Origin: Streptomyces katrae | GTDB taxonomy: Bacteria > Actinomycetota > Actinomycetes > Streptomycetales > Streptomycetaceae | Assembly (NCBI RefSeq): GCF_000966975.1 | Contig: NZ_JZWV01000362.1 | Span: 1 to 16,078 of the forward strand | Direction: 5' to 3' | Length of the DNA: 16,078 nucleotides | Shown here: positions 7,621-12,910 of the stretch, piece after piece | How the letters are laid out: every line of letters begins with the position of its first letter | Numbering within the stretch: the stretch's first letter is position 1 | Made by a program: the position numbers and the translations under genes | Notes under the pieces: model-generated | Databases searched by the model: none | Told to the model about the DNA's origin: nothing | Seen by the model: only the letters and a program-made list of their open reading frames with translations

Positions 7621-7671
7621 CGTACGCCGAAGCCGCCCGCCCCGGTCCGGGGCGGGCGGCTTCGGCGCGTA
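7621..7671. terminator. Strong bidirectional hairpin terminator
   Basis: The 18-base arms 7627-7644 and 7648-7665 are perfectly complementary, starting CCGAAGCCGCCCG and ending CGGGCGGCTTCGG, with a three-base GTC loop. Two further pairs and, beyond a small bulge, a CGTACG arm can extend the stem. It lies 18 bases past the GT4 stop and just past the galE stop of the opposite strand, so it serves both converging transcripts. Confidence 0.9.
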
Positions 7672-7677
7672 CGGGCG

Positions 7678-8694
7678 TCAGACCGTGTGGGCGTCCTGGC
7701 GCCGGTCGTGGTGCGGGGCCCTGCGGTTGGCCTCCCAGCCCGCCCACGCCGAGCTGATCATCTCGCGGACGTCGTGCTTCGCCTTCCAGCCCAGCTCCGC
7801 GGCGATCCGGTCGGCCGAGGCCACGACCTTCGCCGGGTCGCCGGGGCGGCGGGGGGTGACCACCGGCGCGTAGGTGTGGCCGGTGCCCTCGTTCAGCAGC
7901 TCGACCATCTCCTTGACGGAGACGCCCTCACCGCGCCCGATGTTGACGGTGAGGTCCTTGTACTCGCCCTCCGCACCCCACTCGGCCAGCCTGCGCGCGG
8001 CCACCACATGGGCGTCCGCCAGGTCCTCGACGTGGATGTAGTCGCGGATGCAGGTGCCGTCCGGGGTCGGGTAGTCGTCGCCGAAGATCCGGGCGCCCTC
8101 GCCGGCGTCGTAGCGCTCGAAGACCATCGGGACCAGGTTGAAGACGCCGGTGTCCGCGAGCTCGGGGGTGGCCGCGCCCGCCACGTTGAAGTAGCGCAGG
8201 CAGGCGGTGGAGATGCCGTGGGCCCGGCCCGCGGCCCGGACCAGCCACTCGCCGGCCAGCTTGGTCTCGCCGTACGGGCTCAGCGGCTTGCAGGGGGTCT
8301 CCTCGGTCACCGAGTCCACGTCGGGCATGCCGTACACGGAGGCGGAGGAGGAGAAGAGGAAGTTGCGGATGCCGGCCCTGGCCACGGCCCCGAGGAGGAC
8401 CTGGAGGCCCTCCACGTTCTCGTGGTAGTAGTACAGCGGCTTCTCGACGGACTCGCCGACCTGCTTCTTGCCCGCCAGGTGCACCACGCCGGTGATCTTG
8501 TGTTTGGCGATGGCCTCGTCCAGGGCGAGCCGGTCGAGCACCGAGGCGGTCACCAGCGGCACGCCCTCCGGTACCCGGTCCTCCCGGCCCGTGGAGAGGT
8601 CGTCGAAGACCACGACCTTCTGCCCCGCGAGCAGCATCGCGCGGACGACGTGCGCGCCGATGTATCCGGCGCCACCGGTGATCAGAAACGTCAT
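7678..8694 (-). CDS. galE: UDP-glucose 4-epimerase
   Basis: GalE interconverts UDP-glucose and UDP-galactose with bound NAD and would supply UDP-galactose to neighbouring glycosyltransferases. The 338-aa length is typical. The extended SDR fold shows the NAD-binding GGAGYIG (residues 7-13), FDDLSTG (30-36), HLAGKKQVGESVEKP (72-86), the catalytic serine in FSSSASVYG (S117), the YGETK motif (Y141 and K145) and the substrate-side CLRYFNVAGA and DGTCIRDYIHVEDLADAH. The ATG at 8694 has GGGAG seven bases upstream. It overlaps the stop of the broken GT2 gene upstream as ATGA, so the two were coupled. The Arg/His-rich C-terminal 15 residues are an ordinary tail. A house-keeping Leloir-pathway role is possible, but the setting points to wall polymer or glycan galactosylation. 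Confidence 0.96.
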   Translation of the reverse strand: MTFLITGGAGYIGAHVVRAMLLAGQKVVVFDDLSTGREDRVPEGVPLVTASVLDRLALDEAIAKHKITGVVHLAGKKQVGESVEKPLYYYHENVEGLQVLLGAVARAGIRNFLFSSSASVYGMPDVDSVTEETPCKPLSPYGETKLAGEWLVRAAGRAHGISTACLRYFNVAGAATPELADTGVFNLVPMVFERYDAGEGARIFGDDYPTPDGTCIRDYIHVEDLADAHVVAARRLAEWGAEGEYKDLTVNIGRGEGVSVKEMVELLNEGTGHTYAPVVTPRRPGDPAKVVASADRIAAELGWKAKHDVREMISSAWAGWEANRRAPHHDRRQDAHTV

Positions 8695-9205
8695 GCCTTT
8701 TCTCCCGTGCTCTGGCGTGACCTGCGCGTGCGGGCGCGGTCGAGGCGGTTGCGTACGAAGGTCAGCGCGCCCCCGGCACCGGGGGCGAGGCGCAGCGCGA
8801 GCGCGCCGGAGGCCGTGCGGTAGGGCTGCGCCAGCAGAACACCGTACCGGCTGCTGGGCAGGGCGCGGCGGCGCAGCAGTCCGCCCAGGGGGCGCAGCGA
8901 GGTGACGGCGGAGCTCCCGTCGGCGCAGTCCACGGCCGCCCGGACGTCCCAGGCCTGCATGCCGCGCAGCCCCCGGCGGCGGCCCTCGGCGGCCAGCGAG
9001 GCGAGCCGGAAGGGGACCTCGGCGCTCCAGCCGTCCCCGTCGGCGGCGGGCCGCAGTTCCACGGGGCGCACCTGGACGGGCTCGCCGCCGGCGCGGGGCA
9101 GGAAGCTCAGCCGCACGGTCTGCGGGCGGGCCTGCGCCAGCCTCCCGTACAGCTCGCGCACCCGCACCTGGACGGCCGCGCCCCCGGCGGGCCGCGCGTC
9201 GACGG

Positions 9206-10354
9206 TCAGGGGCAGCCCGGGGGCAGCCCGGAGGCGGGCAGGGCGTCGAGCCCGTCCAGCGGGACCGGCAGCTCCTCGCTCCACACCGGCTCCCCGGCGG
9301 GGCCGCAGGCGTACGGGGGCAGCAGCCGGGCGGGCTCGGCCGCCAGGCCCGTCATCAGCCGCTCGACGTCGCCGGGCGGGGCCGGCGAGGCCAGCAGCAC
9401 CCGGGCGGTCCAGCGGGCGCGGGCGGGGGCGGCGTCGAGGTCGGCGGCGTCGAAACCGGCCAGGTAGTCGCGGGTCAGGGTCCACCAGGCGGCCCGGTAA
9501 CCGGGGTCCTTGCCGAGCTCGCGCAGGTACATGCGCAGGTCGTAGTCGAGGAACTTCACCTGGCAGGCGTGACCCAGCTCGGGGGAGGCGGCGGCGAGGG
9601 TGCGGGAGGCGGTGCGGTGCGCCTCGACACGGGAGCGCCAGTTGCCGATGTCCTTGCGGTCCAGGGAGATGGACACCTGGGCGGCCCGCCGGCGCACGTG
9701 CCACACGTAGACCAGGTCGCCGACGACGGCGATACGGGGGGCGGCGGCCAGGACGCGGGAGGTGAAGACGAAGTCCTCGTAGACGAACCGGCCGTCGGGG
9801 AAGCGGATCCGGTGCTTCTCCAGGAAGGAACGGTCGTACAGCTTGTTGACGCAGAGGGTGTCGCGGACCAGCTCGGGCCGGTCGGCGGGCCGCTCGACCA
9901 CCTCGCCCGGCGTGTACAGCCCGGGCATCCACGGCACGTCGCGGCCCTCGGGCAGCTCGCGCCGGACGCACGCGCCGACCGTGACGGGGGCGCGGTGCTC
10001 CTCGGCCGCCCGCACCAGGGCGTCGGCCGCGCCGGGCGGCAGCACGTCGTCGCTGTCCAGGAAGAGGACGTACGGGGAGGTGGCCGCGGCGATCCCGTCG
10101 TTGCGGGGGGTGCCACAGCCGCCGCTGTTCTCCGTGCGGTGGATCACCTTCAGGCGCGGATGGGCGGCGGCCAGATCCTCCAGCACCCGCGCCGTCGCGT
10201 CCGAGGAGGCGTCGTCGACGGCGATGACCTCGGCGACCACCGGGCCCTGGGCGAGGGCCGAGGAAACGGCCTCGCCCACGAGCCCGGCGTCGTTGTACGC
10301 GATCACGACCACCGACACCGAGGGGGTGTCACTGCTGGAATTGCTGCTGCTCAC
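9206..10354 (-). CDS. GT2 catalytic part as actually readable (382 aa, premature stop)
   Basis: This is what ordinary translation would make from the frameshifted gene. The GT2 domain shows SVSVVVIAYND (residues 12-22), VDDASSD (46-52), ENSGGCGTPRNDG, the metal-binding LDSDD (99-103), NKLYDRSF and FVYEDFVF. It matches the GT2 half of the 956-aa fusion block by block, so the two are paralogues. The helical region after the GT fold is intact, but the protein ends LPPGCP just where the beta-type domain should begin. The GTG at 10354 is preferred over a TTG at 10393. No good ribosome site precedes the GTG; AGGA at -12 is weak, and a -10 box just upstream suggests a leaderless transcript. If the truncated form folds, the GT2 site itself could still work, but domains used for oligomerisation or polymer binding would be lost. 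Confidence 0.6.
   Translation of the reverse strand: MSSSNSSSDTPSVSVVVIAYNDAGLVGEAVSSALAQGPVVAEVIAVDDASSDATARVLEDLAAAHPRLKVIHRTENSGGCGTPRNDGIAAATSPYVLFLDSDDVLPPGAADALVRAAEEHRAPVTVGACVRRELPEGRDVPWMPGLYTPGEVVERPADRPELVRDTLCVNKLYDRSFLEKHRIRFPDGRFVYEDFVFTSRVLAAAPRIAVVGDLVYVWHVRRRAAQVSISLDRKDIGNWRSRVEAHRTASRTLAAASPELGHACQVKFLDYDLRMYLRELGKDPGYRAAWWTLTRDYLAGFDAADLDAAPARARWTARVLLASPAPPGDVERLMTGLAAEPARLLPPYACGPAGEPVWSEELPVPLDGLDALPASGLPPGCP
9209..9230. repeat. Exact 11-bp tandem duplication at the frameshift
   Basis: GGGGCAGCCCG occurs twice head to tail (9209-9219 and 9220-9230). Eleven bases are not a multiple of three. The arithmetic of the two frames (first codon bases 1 and 2 modulo 3) shows that losing one copy exactly joins them. 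Short direct duplications of this kind arise by strand slippage and can revert. Confidence 0.92.
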
Positions 10355-10361
10355 CCGCAGG

Positions 10362-10393
10362 ATCCTAGGCGAACGGCGTAAAGCGGGCTTCAA
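10362..10393 (-). promoter_or_regulatory. Candidate promoter of the GT2-galE unit (possibly leaderless)
   Basis: On the minus strand TAGGAT (10362-10367) fits the TANNNT -10 consensus. A start about seven bases on would fall at or next to the GTG at 10354, giving a leaderless or near-leaderless mRNA, which fits the poor ribosome site. TTGAAG (10388-10393) resembles a -35, but its 20-bp spacing is longer than usual. Confidence 0.35.
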
Positions 10394-10422
10394 GTCCGCC
10401 GCACACCGCCCGCCAGGAGCCC

Positions 10423-11868
10423 CTAGAAGGGACGGAACTCGTCGTACTCCTGCTGGGCGGCGTCGCCGCGCCGGGCTTCCTTCTCCTTGCGGCGCTGCGT
10501 GGCCGGACGCGGGGCCTCCATGCGGTGGTCCTCACCGCGGCGGCCCAGCATCTCGGCGCCGGCCATCATGGTCGGCTCCCAGTCGAAGACGACCGCGTTC
10601 TCCTCGGAGCCGATGGCGACGCCGTCGCCCGCCTTGGCACCGGCCTTCTTCAGCGCGTCCTCGACACCGAGGCGGTTGAGCCGGTCGGCGAGGTAGCCGA
10701 CGGCCTCGTCGTTGTTGAAGTCGGTCTGGCGCACCCAGCGCTCCGGCTTCTCGCCGCGCACGCGGTACACGTCCTCGACCTCGTCGTAGGTGACGGTGAA
10801 GCCGGCGTCGTCCACGGCCTTCGGGCGGATGACGATACGGGTCGCCTCCTGCTTGGGCTTGCGGGCGCGCGCCTTGGCCACGACCTCGGCGAGGAAGTAG
10901 GAGAGCTCCTTCAGGCCGGTACGGGCGACCGCGGAGACCTCGAAGACCTTGTAGCCGCGGGCCTCCAGGTCCGGGCGGACCATCTCGGCGAGGTCCTGGC
11001 CGTCCGGGATGTCGACCTTGTTCAGCACGACGAGGCGGGGGCGCTTCTCCAGGCCGCCGCCGTAGAGCTTGAGCTCCTCCTCGATGAGGTCGAGGTCGCC
11101 CACCGGGTCACGGTCCGACTCCAGGGTGGCGGTGTCCAGGACGTGCACGAGGACCGAGCAGCGCTCGACGTGGCGCAGGAACTCCAGGCCGAGGCCCTTG
11201 CCCTGGCTGGCGCCGGGGATCAGGCCGGGGACGTCGGCGATCGTGTAGACGGTCGAGCCGGCGGTGACCACGCCCAGGTTCGGGACGAGGGTGGTGAACG
11301 GGTAGTCCGCGATCTTCGGCTTGGCGGCGGAGAGCACCGAGATCAGCGAGGACTTGCCGGCGCTGGGGAAGCCGACGAGCGCCACGTCGGCGACGGTCTT
11401 CAGCTCCAGGACCACGTCGCCGGAGTCACCGGGCTCGCCGAGGAGGGCGAAGCCGGGCGCCTTGCGGCGGGCGGAGGCCAGAGCGGCGTTGCCGAGGCCG
11501 CCGCGGCCGCCCTGGGCGGCGACGTACGTGGTGCCCTGGCCGACGAGGTCGGCGAGGACGTTGCCCTGCTTGTCGAGGACGACGGTGCCGTCCGGCACGG
11601 GCAGGACCAGGTCCTGGCCGTCCTTGCCGGAGCGGTTGCCGCCCTCGCCGGGCTTGCCGTTGGTGGCCTTGCGGTGCGGGCTGTGGTGGTAGTCCAGCAG
11701 GGTGGTGATCGCCTGCTCCACCACCAGGATGACGTCACCGCCACGGCCGCCGTTGCCGCCGTCGGGTCCGCCGAGGGGCTTGAACTTCTCCCGGTGAACG
11801 GAGGCGCAGCCGTGGCCTCCGTTACCCGCGGCGACGTGCAGCTCGACGCGGTCCACGAAGGTGGTCAT
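10423..11868 (-). CDS. obg: Obg-family GTPase (ribosome assembly, development)
   Basis: A 481-aa essential GTP-binding protein that acts on the large ribosomal subunit. In Streptomyces, Obg has been linked to GTP levels and the onset of aerial growth. The Gly-rich Obg fold covers residues 1-158 ([40 protein letters not shown]). The G domain has G1 GFPSAGKS (166-173), switch TT (192-193), G3 DVPG (212-215), G4 NKVD (283-286) and G5 SAV (312-314). An OCT-type domain covers about 350-430, and a charged tail ending DEFRPF follows, as in actinobacterial Obg. The ATG at 11868 is preceded by GGAGGAA with six bases between. It lies 170 bp past rpmA in the same direction, but a very strong hairpin separates them, so it may have its own promoter. 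Confidence 0.97.
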   Translation of the reverse strand: MTTFVDRVELHVAAGNGGHGCASVHREKFKPLGGPDGGNGGRGGDVILVVEQAITTLLDYHHSPHRKATNGKPGEGGNRSGKDGQDLVLPVPDGTVVLDKQGNVLADLVGQGTTYVAAQGGRGGLGNAALASARRKAPGFALLGEPGDSGDVVLELKTVADVALVGFPSAGKSSLISVLSAAKPKIADYPFTTLVPNLGVVTAGSTVYTIADVPGLIPGASQGKGLGLEFLRHVERCSVLVHVLDTATLESDRDPVGDLDLIEEELKLYGGGLEKRPRLVVLNKVDIPDGQDLAEMVRPDLEARGYKVFEVSAVARTGLKELSYFLAEVVAKARARKPKQEATRIVIRPKAVDDAGFTVTYDEVEDVYRVRGEKPERWVRQTDFNNDEAVGYLADRLNRLGVEDALKKAGAKAGDGVAIGSEENAVVFDWEPTMMAGAEMLGRRGEDHRMEAPRPATQRRKEKEARRGDAAQQEYDEFRPF

Positions 11869-11895
11869 GGGTGTTCCTCCAGATACTTACGGGAA

Positions 11896-11919
11896 TGTCC
11901 CGGACAGGCCTTGCTGTCC
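11896..11919. promoter_or_regulatory. TGTCC inverted/direct repeat in the obg leader
   Basis: TGTCC (11896-11900) and GGACA (11902-11906) form a palindrome around one base. A further TGTCC lies at 11915-11919. GGACAG (11902-11907) can also pair with CTGTCC (11914-11919) as a six-base-pair hairpin. The array sits 28-51 bases before the obg start codon. It could be an operator or an RNA hairpin; no known regulator is assigned. I could not find a convincing -10/-35 pair for obg. Confidence 0.3.
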
Positions 11920-11945
11920 ATTAAACGTGTCTGTGTGACAACGCG

Positions 11946-12002
11946 CCGAGGGCGGACCTCTCTTCCCGGCATCCGCCGGGAAGAGCTGAGATCCGCCCTC
12001 GG
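11946..12002 (-). terminator. Two-tier hairpin terminator after rpmA
   Basis: The outer arms CCGAGGGCGGA (11946-11956) and TCCGCCCTCGG (11992-12002) pair perfectly over 11 bp. The inner arms CTCTTCCCGGC (11960-11970) and GCCGGGAAGAG (11975-11985) pair perfectly over another 11 bp around an ATCC loop. A short internal loop separates the tiers. It lies 36 bases past the rpmA stop and should end most of the rplU-rpmA transcript before obg. Confidence 0.88.
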
Positions 12003-12038
12003 GGTGTTACGAACGCTTGTGATTCAGCGGGAGCTGGA

Positions 12039-12293
12039 TCAGGCGGCCGGAACGATGTTGACGACCTTGCGGCCACGGTGCGTACCGAACTGCACCGCAC
12101 CCGGCAGCAGCGCGAACAGCGTGTCGTCGCCACCGCGACCGACACCCGCACCCGGGTGGAAGTGGGTGCCGCGCTGGCGGACGAGGATCTCGCCGGCGGA
12201 AACGACCTGACCGCCGAAGCGCTTCACGCCGAGCCGCTGAGCGTTGGAATCGCGCCCGTTCCGGGTGGACGATGCGCCCTTCTTGTGTGCCAT
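12039..12293 (-). CDS. rpmA: 50S ribosomal protein L27
   Basis: An 84-aa protein of the large ribosomal subunit; its flexible N-terminus reaches toward the peptidyl-transferase centre. The sequence is a clear family match: [20 protein letters not shown] at the start, then [34 protein letters not shown] and the basic end [12 protein letters not shown]. Length is normal. There is no cleavable N-terminal extension of the Firmicutes type. The ATG at 12293 has GAGGGA seven bases upstream and lies 13 bp after rplU, so the two form the usual rplU-rpmA operon. A large hairpin terminator follows. Confidence 0.98.
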   Translation of the reverse strand: MAHKKGASSTRNGRDSNAQRLGVKRFGGQVVSAGEILVRQRGTHFHPGAGVGRGGDDTLFALLPGAVQFGTHRGRKVVNIVPAA

Positions 12294-12306
12294 GTCTCAG
12301 TCCCTC

Positions 12307-12627
12307 TTACTTCGCAGCCGTGGGGATACCGGTGACCTTGATCGCCGTGTACTGCTGGCGGTGACCCTGGCGACGGCGGTAGCCGGTCTTGTTCTTGTAG
12401 CGCAGGATGTCGATCTTGGCGCCCTTGTGGTGGTCCACGACCTCGGCCTGGACCTTGATGCCGGCCAGCACCCACGGGTCGCTGGTCACAGCGTCGCCGT
12501 CGACAACGAGCAGGGTCGAGAGCTCGACCGTGTCGCCAACCTTGGCAGTGGAAATCTTGTCAACCTCAACGATGTCGCCGACAGCAACCTTGTGCTGGCG
12601 ACCACCGCTGCGCACGATGGCGTACAC
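12307..12627 (-). CDS. rplU: 50S ribosomal protein L21
   Basis: A 106-aa large-subunit protein that binds 23S rRNA. The GTG at 12627 gives [18 protein letters not shown] as the N-terminus, exactly where the family begins. GAGAGAG lies just upstream. The longer frame back to 12693 adds 22 residues unlike the family and is rejected. Other family patterns are VDKI near residue 23, [20 protein letters not shown] and the hallmark [15 protein letters not shown] near the C-terminus. It is the first gene of the rplU-rpmA operon and has a good promoter about 190 bp upstream, leaving a long leader. Confidence 0.97.
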   Translation of the reverse strand: MYAIVRSGGRQHKVAVGDIVEVDKISTAKVGDTVELSTLLVVDGDAVTSDPWVLAGIKVQAEVVDHHKGAKIDILRYKNKTGYRRRQGHRQQYTAIKVTGIPTAAK

Positions 12628-12812
12628 GCGGATCTCTCTCTCACTCGGGGCGGAAACTCCTGAAGCCAGCCGCTCACGCGGGCCGGGGCCCACGGTGATC
12701 CGGAATTGGACGAGCGGCCTCTCCCGTGTCCCGTCCGCTTGCGCGGAGGGTGCGGGAGGAAGGTGCTCAGGAGCGTGGCGCGCGCTGCACGGTAAACGTC
12801 CAGGACACGCCG
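12628..12812 (-). promoter_or_regulatory. Long 5' leader of rplU
   Basis: From the predicted start near 12812 to the GTG at 12627 is about 185 bases of untranslated leader. It contains several possible stems, for example TCCGC-TTGC-GCGGA with flanking CCC and GGG, near 12730-12750 on the plus strand. Long leaders upstream of rplU are known as autogenous control elements in Bacillus-type bacteria. Whether this one acts that way is inference from position and length only. Confidence 0.35.
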
Positions 12813-12819
12813 ACGGTCT

Positions 12820-12848
12820 AGGTTACGGGGCCGGTCCGAGAGGGTCAA
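12820..12848 (-). promoter_or_regulatory. rplU promoter
   Basis: On the minus strand TTGACC (12843-12848) and TAACCT (12820-12825) are separated by exactly 17 bp, an excellent match to the housekeeping (HrdB-type) consensus. Transcription would start near 12812 and run into rplU and rpmA. It lies between the rne terminator hairpin and the gene, as expected for a fresh transcript. Confidence 0.75.
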
Positions 12849-12864
12849 ACCGGGCCCCGCGCGC

Positions 12865-12898
12865 CCGTGGGGCCCCGCCTTCCGGCAGGGCCCCACGG
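12865..12898 (-). terminator. Hairpin terminator after rne
   Basis: CCGTGGGGCCC (12865-12875) pairs perfectly with GGGCCCCACGG (12888-12898). Inside, GCC pairs with GGC around a TTCC loop after one mismatch. It starts about 13 bases past the rne stop codon and directly precedes the rplU promoter. Confidence 0.85.
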
Positions 12899-12910
12899 AC
12901 ACGGTGTCGA

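Larger units (their letters stand above)
8691..10354 (-). pseudogene. GT2 glycosyltransferase gene with beta-type C-terminal domain, frameshifted by an 11-bp duplication
   Basis: Two overlapping frames together make one gene. From the GTG at 10354 the GT2 frame reads to a TGA at 9206-9208. The remainder (to 8691) continues in another frame that lacks its own start or ribosome site and ends in an ATGA overlap with galE. An exact 11-bp tandem duplication at 9209-9230 lies at the break. Removing one copy joins PLDGLDALPASGLP to LTVDARPAGG and gives a single 550-aa protein. The restored C-terminal region (about residues 383-500) is beta-rich and resembles the linker of the GT2-TagF fusion: GRLAQ, WSAEV and AWDVR here against GRIAED, WSATAD and VWDVR there. 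An Arg/Ala-rich tail follows. It may be a true mutation, a slippage-switchable gene, a recoding site or an assembly error; the sequence alone cannot decide. Confidence 0.8.

Noticed and set aside
9231..9971. Upper part of the 426-aa minus-strand frame ending at 8691
   Set aside because: Above the 11-bp duplication this frame is an Arg/Pro-rich shadow of the GT2 domain. Only the portion from about 9208 down to 8691 is real protein sequence.
10383..10399. Small hairpin between obg and the GT2 gene as an obg terminator
   Set aside because: On the transcribed strand only four pairs form before an A-C mismatch, so the stem is too weak to call.
10525..12210. 561-aa plus-strand frame opposite obg and across the rpmA terminator
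   Set aside because: It crosses two genes and a hairpin terminator on the other strand, and its composition is that of an antisense shadow.
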